In this document: positions 1-11,834 of the stretch, piece after piece
Numbering within the stretch: position 1 is the first letter of the stretch
Layout of the letters: each line of letters begins with the position of its first letter
Assembly: GCA_025765615.1 (NCBI GenBank)
Contig: JAIVFJ010000367.1
Location: forward strand, 1-56,368
Source: Zopfochytrium polystomum
Lineage: Eukaryota; Chytridiomycota; Chytridiomycetes; Chytridiales; Chytridiaceae
Reading direction: 5' to 3'
Length of the DNA: 56,368 nucleotides
Notes under the pieces: model-generated
The model's database searches: none
What the model was told of the DNA's origin: nothing
What the model saw: the letters and a program-made list of their open reading frames with translations, nothing else
Translations under genes and position numbers: made by a program

Positions 1-658
1 AGATCGAGTGTGATCAAGTAGCAAGCGAAGCGAACAAAAAGAGAACCGCATGCCCCTGCGGCACAACAGCACTTTCATCGGAAGCCTGCAAACTTGTCCA
101 AACATGGTAAGGTAATCAAGGTGTGATACCCCCCTTAACCTTGAACCATCGTATGTGGCGGTGAGGTTGTTGGGAAGGTGGTTTTGGTGGGCAACGGCGG
201 ACATAAGGTGCGCACGGCGGCAGAGCTGACGGTCGGCATGATGGGGCCGCGCTGGCTCGAGTGCGAGGGAGGTGGCTGCAAGGGCGGCACGCGGCGCGCA
301 GGCAAGACTTCGAGGAAGGAGGGAAGATCGATCAGGCTCCCCGACATCTCCTCGCGTGCCGGTACCCTGCAGCTCGTTTGTAATTCAAGTACACCCGGCC
401 GGCACACTGCCACCCCAAGTAGCACTCGCACCGGGCAGGCGCTTCGGGTGCGTGCGTCCATTTTGCGGGAACGCATCTTTGTGATGATGATGTGCGGCGT
501 TTCTGGGGCCGCCGACGATGCGGACTCTTCGATCGTACGCGAAAGAATCGCCTCAGAGGAACCAGATGAAAAAAAGTACTCACACGGTTTCGTGATTACA
601 TTCTATTTGTTAAAGCGGCAGCCCACCAAAACAAATGACGACGATAGAAGAAATCAAA
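1..658. other. no gene supported; 3' flank of copy A at its right end
   Basis: I see no convincing coding sequence here. Overlapping frames on both strands (for example 178-765 plus and 135-476 minus) have no recognisable domain and look like GC-rich chance frames. The stretch from about 582 to 658 matches the 3' flank of copy B (about 5055-5122), so it is probably the 3' untranslated part of copy A. Confidence 0.5.
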
Positions 659-3460
659 TCACCTCTGCAATCTATGTGTCTTCCTGCATCGAGAGGAATC
701 CTCAAACTCGCTCCCCAACGAAATGTGAAGCCACGCCTCGTGCTCGACAACCTCCGCCGCCCTGAGCTCCAGCGCGTCAACGCCGCCAAAGCAGTGCCGC
801 AGCCACACAACAGAGTCCAGCGACCCGCGGGACAGCAAAGTCCATCGTCTCCACCGCCGTCCGCGCGCCACTGCGCGCGAGCATGCCAGCATCGGGCGGA
901 ACCCCGGCAAGCATCGGTGCGCGAAGCCGCTTCCGGGAATCCCTCACAGAGCCCACTGCAGCATGGCGCAAGCGAAGGTGGCGCCACGCAGGATTCTCAT
1001 CAAAGCCGTGAACTGGCGCCGCGAGCGGCGAAGAGCGCTGGCCGGCGGGAGTGGAGGGATTTGAGCACCGCGACGCCGAGGCCGTCGATTGCGGCTGCGC
1101 GCTCGGACCGGTTCGCTGGCTCGTCATCCGAAGGCGCGTCCCAGAGCTCGAGCGTGTTGTCGCCAACGACGGCCTTAAGGGACGCGGTGGCGAGCGCGTC
1201 GGGGCTTGCCTCCAACACTGCGTCGAGATGCTTTGCGAGCCCGAGCTGGACGCAGCGCAACGCAAGGTTGGTCGCATTGCGCTGCGTCGCTGCAAGAGGC
1301 GACCACTAACAGCCATACTGGCGACAGGCATGCCCTCCAGCGGCAGCAGATGAACGGTGGGATTTGCCAGTGGCGCGACCTGCTCCGCAAGGACCTTGGT
1401 CCAAAATGCTGGTACCGTTATTTCCTTCCCAGCTCGCGTGCCTCTGCTGCCTTCATCATTTCGCCGTTGGTCCCGAGCTTCTTCCGTCGTCTGCCCTCGG
1501 CGGTCAGACCAAATGACTTCAAGGTACTCCACTACGTCCAGATGCCATTTGTAAAATAGGCGCGCGTTCGCTGCGTCACTACTGCATCCTTCAGATCGAT
1601 TTTCTTGGAGAAACTTTGAACCACCTCCAGATACCCTCGCTCTGCTGCCATGGTCCATGGCCTTTTTGCTGCAACCCCTCCTTCCGGTTCGCGTGGAGGT
1701 ATTGTACCACATTCAGATTGTCCGTTTGCTGGCTGCTCCATTCATGGCCTCCCTTAGTGCCGCCTTCGACCGACGATTGTGCAAGAACTCGACCACGTCT
1801 AGGTGTCCCGCTGCTGCAGCTTTGTCCATTGCATCCGCTGTGAAGTTCGCAGTGTAATGGTTGTGCAGGGAATTTCACAACTGCCAAATGGACCGCCCGC
1901 CGCTGCCGCATTCACAGCAAGCTTTTGTGCAGCCCTCCTGGCGGTTTGCTGTGCAAAAATTCGAGGACGTCCAAAAGTCCCGCGCCTGCGGCCAAGTCCA
2001 TTGCCCAAGCCTCAGTCCAGCCTTCAAAGGATCGTCGATGCAAGACCTGGATGATCTCCAAGCATGCTCGTGGTACACATGGAACCACTTGAGGATCGGC
2101 TCGTACACAGTGGCGGCCTCAAAGTCTGCCACCTCGGGACGATGTTCCAGCAGGAACTTGACCACCTCTGCTATTGCCATCAAACCCTCCCGATCCTCCG
2201 TAGACGGATACAGTGCGCCAAAGATCCCGTCCGCCGTGCAGCCCTCGGCGCGATGGGAGTGCAGGAACTTCACCACGTCAATGTGCCCATTCTCCACTGC
2301 CCCATTCATCGCCGCGACCGTGGCCGGCGCTCCGCGCTCGTGCAAATACTCAACGACAGCAAGGTGTCCCTTCGTCGCAGCCTCGTCCAACGCCTCGGCC
2401 ACGCACTCGCTGCCGAACCTCTCCATCACCCCACTCGAGCACGCGCACTCGCCCCGACTCGGCGGCCTCAGCGGCAACCTTGAGCCCAATTTGGGTATCA
2501 AAGGCTTGAACACGTCCGCCCACCTCAGCAAGTCAACGCGGCCGTCGCGGGCCCGCGTTGTAGATAAACACCGTCGTCGATGCTGAGCGTGGGCTGCGCG
2601 GCAAAGAGCGCGACGACGTCGGTGCACCGGGAGGCCGGACTGCGCAACGTCGCTCGACTCGATAGAGCACTCGCCGCGTGGTCCAGGCCGAACGAGGTCC
2701 AGCCAGTCGCGGGCCACGGCAACAGGGTAAAGCTGGCGCACGAACCGGTCGTCTATCTTCGAATGGACACTTCGAACATGGATCTGCTGCGGATGAGGAG
2801 GTAGTCGGGGTAGTTGAGCGACACGCCGTCGTTTAGTACCGCTGCAAAGTTCAACGCGCAGGCGGCCGTTGCTGCCGCGGCCGCGGCCTGTGTGGGTGCT
2901 GTTTTGGGATCGATGAGCAAGTTGTGGAGGTCGTGTTCGAAGATGTCGCGGCACCGGATCTGGTTCGTTCGCGATCAGCGCCGGAGCCGCCGGGGCGGAG
3001 CGGTGGATGTCGATGCCGGAACAGGAGTTGGGTAACGGGGCTGGACGAGGCGCGAGCATGGTGTTTTTAAGCTCGGGTGAGAGTTTGTCCCAGTGGCTGC
3101 GGCGCACGAAGGAGGTCGTCGGAGCTTCGGCCAAGGGCCTGTGTGGGGCTGGAGCGGGACTGGCACGGCCGTCGTGGCGGTGGGCGGTGAATCAAGGACG
3201 CCTCAAGCTCGTGAGAAGTGTTGTCACTGCGGCGACAGCAGCTTGGAGTGCGCCAAAGTGCGCGCGGACGGGTTCGTTCGAAGAGGACGCTTCACCGCCT
3301 TTGAGGGTGGCGACTGCGGTAACAATGGCGGTGGTGGCTGCTGCAGCTGCAGAGACGGCGGCTGCCAGCGCCTTTGCGGAGACCTTGGATGGCGCGGATC
3401 TGGGCCTCGATGGCCGCCACGCCTTGCGCCGTCAGCATCTAATGATGATGCCCAATGGTA
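659..3460 (-). pseudogene. ankyrin-repeat protein, copy A (frame-broken)
   Basis: This is a degraded relative of copies B and C, read leftwards from about 3460. The order of recognisable pieces follows copy C: an N-terminal Ala-rich helix region (about 3440-3200), an F-box-like stretch around WDKLSPEL (about 3090), a Pro/Ala linker, ankyrin-type units of the form GHxxVVxFLHxxRxEGC (about 2480-1650), a C-terminal helical region (about 1400-700), and the end motif VVEHEAW shortly before a stop at 659. The pieces lie in different frames, so at least five frame changes are needed. Family members of this build are thought to be protein-binding adaptors; a ubiquitin-ligase role is inference from the F-box-like segment. 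The 16-mer at 3562-3577 upstream is shared with copy C. Some breaks may be sequence errors, but in-frame coding is worse here than in B or C. Confidence 0.7.
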
Positions 3461-4966
3461 ATGGTCCAATGGTCCAATGGTGGAGGGTTGTTGTTACGGC
3501 AGCTTCTTCGACCGACTCGACACTGGTGGTGAGAGCCAGACAGTGCCCCGTCCTCGTTGTCGTTGACAAGGTTCGCTGACCACCACGCAAGCATTCCCCT
3601 CCTCATCTCATTCCCTCATACACCCCCCCCCAGTGGAAGATTGCAGCAATAATAATCATCCGAAAAAGGATGCCCCCCAACTGGCCAAATGATGGGGCAA
3701 TCTTCATGAAGACCAGCGGATGCGCGTCTGATGTCTGGAGCGTGTTCGCAGCCTGGCTGTTGAATTGAAAAGGTAAGATGAGGGTGGGTGAGCGACACAG
3801 CTGCTCGTTGACCCGCCAGCGGCGTACATGGTCTCGCTCAGGAGACCGTTGCTTCTGCAGGGAGAAAAACAGAGTATGGGTGGTTGGTGTTAGTGGAATG
3901 ATGTTTGTTGTACATGCAACATTGTGGTAATAAGATAGTGGTGGAAGAAGAGAAAGGAAGATTCAGGCGCAAGCTCAGTGCCCACAACAAGCCGTCCTTT
4001 CGTTCAGGTTTCGTTGGATTGGGCTGATTGATAAGCGAGACTCAAGGCGGTGGATACATCACGACGAAAAGCGGTCAAGTTCTCTCCTGAATCGGCATCT
4101 GCGTTGGTCAAGATCGGAGGCTGGTGATGGTTATGGACGGACCAAGAAGGGCATCCACTCGGCTTTTACAGTAGTACTTCTCCACCTTGTGTCTTTGTCT
4201 TTGTCTCTGTCTCTCTCTCTTTCTCATTGTCTCCAGCCAAGGCCTCCAGCACATGACCAAGGCCACTGGATCGACTGATCCTGGACGGGGTCCACCACAA
4301 AAGGGTTAACACCCTCGAGGGAGGCCAAGGCAACTCAGAGGTGTTGAGTGGATTGGTGGTGGGCAGAGACTGAGCCTCCCGAGGCAGTGGATGCCAGAGT
4401 TGGCAGCAAGAAAGCGCTCGCACAGGGCTGCCGGCGACTGCAAACTGTGGGCATGGCGCCCTTCTCGCCGCCAGCGACCGCTCACACCAGTACTGCGATC
4501 ACGGGGTCGCATTGTATCGTCGGGGTCCACAGTGTGAGCAGCACTCCGATCACATGTGGTCCCATCTGTTTGGTGAGGGCGGGCACCTCGAGGTCGAATC
4601 TTGAAAAGAGAGAAGTTGGAGAGGAAGAGGTGTGTGTGTTGCGTTGCTTGTCATTGTGTGGAGGTGTGTGTGCGTTGTGTGCGTTGGTGTGTGAGTGTGT
4701 GTCGACAGGGAAAGTAACAATGCTCCCACCTCCACCATCCTCTCTTGTTGCAAAGCCTGTGGAGCCGTGTCGGGAGGGGACTGCACACAGCCTGCGAGGA
4801 CCGAGCATTCGAGGAATCTTTTTCCAAACATTGTCAGAACCAGCCTGCGCACCAAATCCTCCTCCAAACTTTGGTTGGGTGGGGGTGTGTATTACGCCGA
4901 CGAGTCAACCCAAAAATTCTGTCTGCCTGAACGATAGATTGGCGACAAAGTCCTCCCCGAGATCTT
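3461..4966. other. intergenic between ankyrin copies A and B
   Basis: No gene is supported. The 305-codon plus frame at 4348-5265 has no domain, contains a GT-rich simple stretch (about 4630-4710) and runs antisense into the 3' end of copy B. A short perfect stem-type sequence (GGTCTC .. GAGACC) lies at about 3833-3851. The far left part (3562-3577) carries the conserved upstream 16-mer of copy A. Confidence 0.5.
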
Positions 4967-4972
4967 TTTATT
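4967..4972 (-). terminator. possible AATAAA poly(A) signal of copy B
   Basis: On the minus strand this reads AATAAA, about 150 bases after the stop codon of copy B at 5123. Position and sequence suit a eukaryotic polyadenylation signal, but the hexamer alone is weak evidence. Confidence 0.3.
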
Positions 4973-5122
4973 CTCCTATTTTCCTAATTTTCGTCATCGG
5001 TCTGACAAGTCAACGTGCAAAACATGCGGATTGCATAAGAACACAAGTATTAATACACGGTTTCGTGACCACAATTAATTTGTTTAGCGCCAGCCCCAAA
5101 CGAATGACGAAGATAGAAGAGA

Positions 5123-7602
5123 TTATATCAGATGTCTTCCCGCATCGAAAGAGGAATCCTCCAACTCGCTCCCCATCGAAATGTACCGCCACGCCTCGTG
5201 CTCGACAATTGCCGCCGCCCTGCGATCAAGTGCCGCATCATCCATCTCACCAAAGCAGTGCCTAAGCCACACCACCGTGTCCAGCGACCCCTTGGACACA
5301 GCAATGTTCATCGCTTGCACCGCGCTCCGCGGCCCACCGCGCACGAGCATGCCCAGCGCTGGGCGGAACCGGGCAAACATCGGATGCGCGGCAGCTGGTT
5401 CCGGGAAACTCTCCCAGAGCCACTTCAGCTCGTTGAAGCGAAGGTGGCGCACGCAGGACTCCATCAAAGCCGTGACGGCGCCGCAGGCGGAGAAGAGCGC
5501 TGGGCGGTGGGCGCAGAGGGTCTTTAGGACCTCGATGCGGCGCCGGTTGGCGGCGGCTGTGGACGGGTACTCCGGCCCGGGGTACTCCGGCATGTAAACT
5601 GTACGCGTGACCCAGAGCTGGAGTGTCTCGTTGCCAACGACAGCCTCGAGAGACGCTGCGGCGAGCACGTCGGGGGTGGTCTCTAGCACGGCTTCAAGGT
5701 GCTCTGTGAGCTCGAGCTGTACGCACCGGAACGCCAGGTGGTCGCGTTGTGCTGCATCCGTGCAGGCTACGACGGCTGCAGCCATGCTCGCCACGGGCAT
5801 GCGCTCCAGCGGCAGCAGATAAACGCCGGGATCGCCGGTACGCATCTGCTCCTCAATGACGTCGGTCCAAAATTTGGTGCGGTCGAGTCCCTCGGGGGTC
5901 ATACCGTAGGCGACTCCGAGGAACTCTACCACATCGAGGTGCTTTTTACGGAAGGCGCTCGTCGCGGCGTCACGACTGCAGCCTTCGAATCGATTGTCGT
6001 GGAGGAACTTGACCACTTCCAGATACCCTCGCTCTGCAGCCACGTCCATGGCCTGTTTGCTGCACCCTTCCTTCCGGTTCATGTGCAGGTATCGGACAAC
6101 ATCCAGATGGCCGTTTCCGGCTGCCGCATCCATCGCCACCTTGCTGCATCCTTCGGTCCGTTGCTCGTGGAGGAACTCGACAATGACCAAGTGTCCCGCC
6201 GCTGCCGCCTCGTCCATCGCAGTCGCTGTGAAGGCCTCTCCAAAATGCTCGTTCAGGAACTTTACAACCGCCAAATGGCCGCCTGCCGCTGCCGTATTCA
6301 CAGCAGCTTCTGTGCAGCCCTCGTTACGGTTGCTGTGCAAAAATTCAAGAACATCCAAGAGTCCCGCGCCCGCCGCCAAGTCCATTGGCAGATTAATTTT
6401 CACCGCCGGATCAGTCCAGTCCTCTGGTGACAGCCGATGTAAGACTTGGATGATCTCCAAGCATGCTCGGGGCAGAACATGGAATCGCTTGAGGATCGGC
6501 ACGTACACACTGTCGGCCCGAACGTCCTTCACCTCGGGGCGATGCTCCAGCAGGAACTTGACCACCTCTGCCCTTGCGATCAAGCCCTCCCGATCTTCTG
6601 TCGACGCCAAAGACAGTGCGACATTGAGCGCGTCCGTCGTGCAGCCCTCGGCGCGGTGGGAGTGCAGGAACTTCACCACGTCAATGTGCCCATTCGCCGC
6701 GGCCCCGTCCATCGCTGCAACCGTCCCCTCCGCTCCACGTTCGTGCAAAAACTCGACAACAGCAAGGTGTCCCCTCTTCGCGGCCTTGTCCAACGCCCCT
6801 GCTACGCACTCCATGCCGAACCGGTTCAAAGTCCATTCAAGCACGTCCACGTGGCCCGACTCGGCAGCCACGGCGGCAACCTTGAGCCCAACTTTGGTAT
6901 CAAAAGGCTTGAACACGTCCGCCCACCTCAGCAGGTCAACGCGGCCGGCCCGTGCCGCGGAATAGATAAAGCCGTTGTCGATCCTGAGCTCGGGCTGCTC
7001 GGCAAAGAGTTCGGCGACGCGGTGCAGCGGCAGCCCCGACAGTGCAACGTCTCTCCCTTCGATAGGACACTCGTCGCATGGCCCAGGCGTGAGAAGGTCC
7101 TGCCAGCCGCGGGCCACGGCAACAGGGTACAGCTGGCGCCCGGCGAACCAGTACCAACATTGGACAGCGGTGAACATTAATCTGCTTCGGATGAGGTGGT
7201 AGTCGGAGTAGTTGAGCGACTCGTCGTCGTTTACCGCGCCCTCGTTTAGTACCGCTGAAAAGTTGAACGCGGCGTGGGCGGCAGTTGCTGCCGCGGCAGC
7301 GGCTGGGGTGGGTGCTTCGTTGGGATCGATGAGCAAGTGGTGGAGGTCGTGTTCGAAGATGTCGCGGAACGGAGCGGTGAATCCAGGAGCCCCAGGCCGG
7401 TGAGAAGGGTTGTCACTGCGGCAACGGCAGCTCGGAGGACGCTGAGGTGCTCGCGGGCGGTTTCGTTCGATGTGGAAGAGGTTCCCGCAGTTGAAACGGC
7501 CACAGCACCTGGATTGCGTGGAGCTGAAACGCCGTCGTCGGCCTCGACTGACCTATGGTGGTGGAGGTGTGTGTTTAAATGGCAGCTTCGACCGAATCCC
7601 AA
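5123..7602 (-). CDS. ankyrin-repeat protein, copy B (F-box-like segment deleted)
   Basis: The uninterrupted frame is 5123-7336 (737 codons); homologous N-terminal coding continues to about 7602 in another frame. From the N-terminus it shows an Ala-rich stretch, a helical region ending near GRVDLLRWADVF (the first repeat-like unit), then about ten ankyrin-type units of consensus GHLxVVxFLHxxRxEGC, and a C-terminal helical domain ending with VEHEAW close to the stop. Relative to copy C about 80 residues are missing between LLTGLGLLD and FRDIFEHDLHHLL, which removes the F-box-like WDKLSLEL segment and shifts the frame. Either it starts at 7336 as an N-terminally shortened protein or it is a recent pseudogene. 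About 543 bases (about 6302-6844) are nearly identical to copy C while the flanks are not. Role unknown; protein-protein interaction is the family expectation. Confidence 0.75.
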
Positions 7603-8270
7603 CAGTTGGTTGGGGGTACGCGGTATTTAATAGTGGTTTGAAGGGGACTTGTCATGCCTCACTGAATGGCAAAGTCGATGTTCATGTTGATTGATTGATT
7701 TCCGCGTTATTTATTTCAAGTTCATTTCATTTTTCTCCGGCCTCGACAAAATGCGCGGATTGCGGTGATATATCCTCGTGTGCTGGCCCGTTGTCTTGCT
7801 GACAGATATTCTGTGCTGAAACAAGTTGCACCCTGTCGAACGGTGAAACAAAATTCTTGCTACTTAATTGGCATGAAAATAGCCAGTTCCACCGCAAGCA
7901 AACTAGAATGAAAGCGGCGTTTTACACAGATTGTATATAGATAGGATCACCACATGTCGCGACCAATTTATTGGATTTTCACAATATCGATGGGACTCGC
8001 GAGGAGCAAGGAGTGGGCACAGACAAGGAAGAGGACGAGAAACGTAAAGAATGAAAGGGGAACCGTGAATTCAGAGTCAGGGAGCCAAGTAGTGGACCAA
8101 AACGAGCAGGGTTTTTGTAGAGGGGTCGTGGAAGGATGAGCGCCGGAGGCAGGGCGGATTGAGCCGTCGCGACACTGGTTACAATGTTCGGAGAACAATG
8201 AGAAAGGCAGTCCACAAGGATTTTGAAGAAGAGGAGGTTGAAGCGACTTACCCGACGATTGGAGTCGCAA
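7603..8270. other. intergenic, AT-richer, no gene seen
   Basis: No coding sequence is supported. This is the upstream side of copy B and the left flank of ankyrin fragment D. The frames on the minus strand at 7968-9182 have no recognisable content and are antisense to fragment D. Confidence 0.5.
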
Positions 8271-8274
8271 CGAC

Positions 8275-8975
8275 CGTGCTGATACCTGCACGCGAAACGC
8301 AAGGAAAGGTGCATCAAAAGGGCCATGGACAAGGCGGTCGAGCAGGGACTCCTGGAGGTGGCCAAGTTCTTCCACGACAACCGCTCCGAAGGCTACAGCC
8401 CCGACGCCGCGGATCGCGCCCGGAACAACGACCACGAGCACCTGGCACAGTACCTCAGTAACGCGTACGACCTCAAGCCCAAGGCGGGACGCCGGAACTC
8501 GTTGGGCGGGGTAAATGACTCCAACGACCCCGACACGGCCAAATAATGGTCCGACTTCGTGGAAGAGCACGCACGCGCCAGCGGCGGGCCAATCGCGAGT
8601 ATGGCCGCCGTCGCCGCGGCGGCGCCGACACAGCCCAGCGGGACCGCCTCGCGCTGTGCACCGTGCAGCTCGGACTCGCGCGGCACCTGGACGCCGTGCT
8701 GGAAGCCAGCCCCGACGCACTCGCCGCCGTCGGCCACGACACGCTGCAGTTCTGGGGCCAGCAGCCGGACGCCGCCGCCGCCGCCGAAAAACCCGCAACC
8801 AAAACCGCGGCCGCTTCAGACGCGCCGGCCGCGGCGTCTTGGTGCTCCGGACGCTCCGCGCGCGGCGGCCGTCGCTCTTCGCCGACCGTGGCGTCGCGGC
8901 GCCGCTCGAGTCCATCCTGCGCACCTGCGGTTCGACGAGCTGGCGTGGCTGTGCGCGAACTTTCCCTGGAGACTT
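8275..8975 (+). pseudogene. ankyrin-repeat gene fragment D (3' part only)
   Basis: This is a plus-strand remnant of the ankyrin family. It begins abruptly in a repeat (about 8285, matching the MKRKEGCxxKAMD unit of copy C), continues through FFHDNRSEGYSPDAA (about 8370), then in other frames the C-terminal helical region (about 8560-8760), and ends in a segment equivalent to HLRFDELAWLCANFPW at about 8970. There the match stops exactly where retroelement gag-like coding begins. The N-terminal half and everything after the break are absent. The terminal 130 bases are more like fragment E and the tail behind copy C than like the body of copy C, so a distinct subfamily is suggested. Confidence 0.65.
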
Positions 8976-8984
8976 CATTGGTTC

Positions 8985-9709
8985 GGTCTCAGCACTCACC
9001 GAGTACCTAAAGGACGCTGGGACACTTGACTGGGACAAGATATATGTCTGTATTCTTCTGACAGCGATGCCCGATACTCCTGGATGGCAGAATGTAGAAG
9101 TGATGCTATGTGCACTTGACGCAACAAAGTTGATGTGCCGCAAAGTTGAGAGCAAGCTCAACGACCATGCTTGGTGGATCAAGGGGAAAGTTCTGGAGGT
9201 GGATCGAAGAAGGAGTCAACAAATCTGCTGATTTCACCACATCCAAAGCAGACAAGAAGAAGCAGACCTGCTTAAATTGCAGCAAGCCTGGACACCTGTG
9301 CAAGGATTGCTGGGGGAAAGTTGGCGGTGCAGGAGGAAAAGGTCCAAAGCAAGGCAGCATAATCACCAAAGCTAAGGGCAAAGAGAACACATCAGACGCA
9401 ATCACAGTGAAGTCGAGAGGACCAAGTGAGGATGTTTGGTACCATGACAGCAGTCTGTCATACCATCTCACAAACAGCCCCCATTTCTTTGTTCCAGGCA
9501 CCCACAAGGAAATGTTGGACGAGGTTACCATTGGAGACAGAAACCCTCTCATGATTGTTGCTGAGGGGAATGTTGTGCTTGACCCAACAATTTTATCTGA
9601 AAGACTTCCACTGAGGGGAGTACAATACTGCCCCAACATCACAGCCAATCGAGTTTCCCACACACCTCTCACCCTTGCTGGACTTGAGTTGCATGGGAAG
9701 GGGGAGTGA
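8985..9709 (+). pseudogene. copia gag and protease remnant
   Basis: The first part (8985-9230) resembles the C-terminal half of copia-type gag. After a frame change the product carries a zinc knuckle CLNCSKPGHLCKDC encoded at 9269-9310, the CX2CX4HX4C nucleic-acid-binding motif of gag. The following WYHDSSLSYHLT (about 9440) sits where the protease motif WxxDSGAxxH is expected, but the catalytic Asp-Ser-Gly is altered to Asp-Ser-Ser. The frame closes at 9709. Confidence 0.7.
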
Positions 9710-9959
9710 ATTGCCTTCCAGACAAAAACGCGGAAGTGCTTGTTGGGAAGATTGTTGGACGAAATCTGTAGAGGCAGATAACTGCAAGGAGGCACACTGC
9801 ACCTTCGAAGTCAACAATCAAGGTTCTGTTGACAGCAGACATCCAAAATCACTGCCTGTCTGATGGGGCAAAGCGGTTTGCTGGAATGGTGGATGGGTTT
9901 CTGCCCATTGCTGCTTTGCGATGTGTGTCAGTGAGTAAAGCTTACATGCCTACCATTTC

Positions 9960-10490
9960 GACAATCCAAGAACCCCAGAGCACAGCATCCACTTGACCTG
10001 GTTCACATGAAAATCACACCAATCAAGATGAAAAGTGTTGAAGGCAAAGAGTTGGCTCTAAATTGCATATGAGCACGAGCAGAATGGGAAAGCAGAAATT
10101 GCAAATCGGAATTTGATGGACTGAGCATGCTCAGCCTTGCTCGATGCTTGGATGGATAAGAAGTGATGGCCTCATGCACGAGCCACTGCTGTTTATGTGA
10201 GTAATCAATTGCCTGTAAATGTACTCTCTCTCACATCAATTGAGCTATTCACTCAAATCAAACCTGAATTGGCAAGCCTGTGGGTATTTAGAGCCTGGGG
10301 ATGGGCTTGCTATCCTGCCGAGCATTTGACTGGCAAGAACAAGTTGAATGAGCAGAGTTGGGTTGTGCGCATGCTATCATTTGCCCAAGGCAAAAGGCGT
10401 ACAATGTTCTGGACCCGTCCACAAACGAAATATTTGTCGCTTGGAGTGTGTGGTTTGACCAGACTCTCACTGGTCCCTTGACTGATTCTA
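9960..10490 (+). pseudogene. copia integrase remnant
   Basis: In broken frames the sequence encodes HEQNGKAEIANRNLMD (about 10071-10120), typical of the end of the integrase catalytic core, followed by VSNQLPVN and the copia-specific PAEHLTGKNKLNEQS block (about 10317-10361). The start of the core, including the first catalytic Asp, is not recognisable. A further acidic, Ser/Pro-rich open stretch at 10553-10912 corresponds to the linker between integrase and reverse transcriptase. Confidence 0.65.
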
Positions 10491-11159
10491 CCTTGAAAGC
10501 TACTGTTTCCTCACGCTAATGCCAAAGGTGTTGCACCAATACTGGATCTGACTTGGATGATGATGACGTCCCTCTCACTCACGAGTGGGGAGCACCAGTT
10601 GCAGACACAGACAGTGAGGGTAAGAGTGAAGGTGATACAGACTCGGAATTGTGGGAAAATGCAGCAACAAGTCCACAGCCAGGCTTGCCAGCGTGTAGGC
10701 CATCACTGGAGCAGCTAAGCACCCCTGCAAGTCAGCCATCACCACCTTGTTCACCACCCCACTCACCACAGGAGCACCGTAGCAAGTGCATTTGGATGCA
10801 ACACGACTGTGAGTGTGCTCAGCAAGAACAAGCAGTATGTGATTTCCTGGAACGCAAGAAGAAAGGAACGAAAACAACTGGGGAAGATCAAACTTCGCTT
10901 TCATTTCTGTAGCAGAGGTCAAACGTGGCCCTGAATGGAAGAGTTGGAAAGCTGCTACGGATTAGCAGATGCAAACACGAGACAAAATGGGACGTGGACA
11001 TTGAAACCACTCCCACCAGGTCACAAACCTATTGGGTCGAAGTGGCACCTGGAGAGGCAGAAAGATGCAGATGGAAACTTGTTGGAGAGGAAGGTGAGGC
11101 TGGTTGGCTGAGGATTCAGCCAGATTTAAGCACTCAATTACACTGAGACATACTCGCGA

Positions 11160-11830
11160 ACAGCATGAGCACAGACCTTTCAGTTGATGCTTGTACTGGC
11201 TCTGGAGTTTGATATGGAACTTTACAAGATTGATATTCGTGCATCTTACTTGAATGGACTCACGGATGAGGAAGTCTATATGGAACATCTGGATCGATAT
11301 GAAGTATTTGGGCCAAATGGGGAGAAGGTCTATTGCCTATCACAGAAGGCCCTGTATGGGACAAAACAGGCTGGGCAGATTCGGTACAAGACTGCTCACA
11401 AGCCGTTGGAGAAAGATTCCAACCATCGAAGCATGACCCTTGCCTCTTCCTAAGGGAGAAGATCGGGATTCAGACTTTATGGTGGCCCCACTGTTTGTGG
11501 ACGATATGCTGACGTTCTATTATGCCTCTGCAAAGGCAACCTTTGAGAAGTTCTGGACTCGCCTGAATGCTACTTTCGAGCTGAGTGATGTGGGCAGGAG
11601 TGCTGCATTGGTATTGGGGTGCAACAGGACCGAAAGAAGCGGGAGATTCGATTGAGTAACTCAGCAAATGTCCACAAGTTCCTGACCAGGTTTGGGATGG
11701 AGGATTCCAAAGCTATCTCCACACCAATGGTGCCAGGGTGTGTTCAGGAGAAGATTGGTGAAGAGCCACGAACAGAGAGGCCCATGCAAGAGCTAGTGGG
11801 CTGCTTGAATTTCCCAGCTTGGACTTGACT
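11160..11830 (+). pseudogene. copia reverse transcriptase remnant
   Basis: The product contains LYKIDIRASYLNG (about 11223, normally with DV.AF/YLNG carrying the first catalytic Asp), then YCLSQKALYGTKQAG, and FVDDM at about 11494-11508, the variant of the YVDDM catalytic box. Stops at about 11146 and 11453 and a frame change near 11620 split it. The order and spacing fit a copia polymerase. Confidence 0.75.
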
Positions 11831-11834
11831 TATT

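Noticed and set aside
4348..5265. 305-codon plus-strand frame between copies A and B
   Set aside because: No domain, contains GT simple sequence, and its last third is antisense to the real 3' end of copy B.
5132..7202. Several plus-strand frames of 130-323 codons opposite copy B (and minus frames opposite copy C)
   Set aside because: They are mirror shadows of GC-rich ankyrin coding; the same shadow proteins appear opposite both paralogues.
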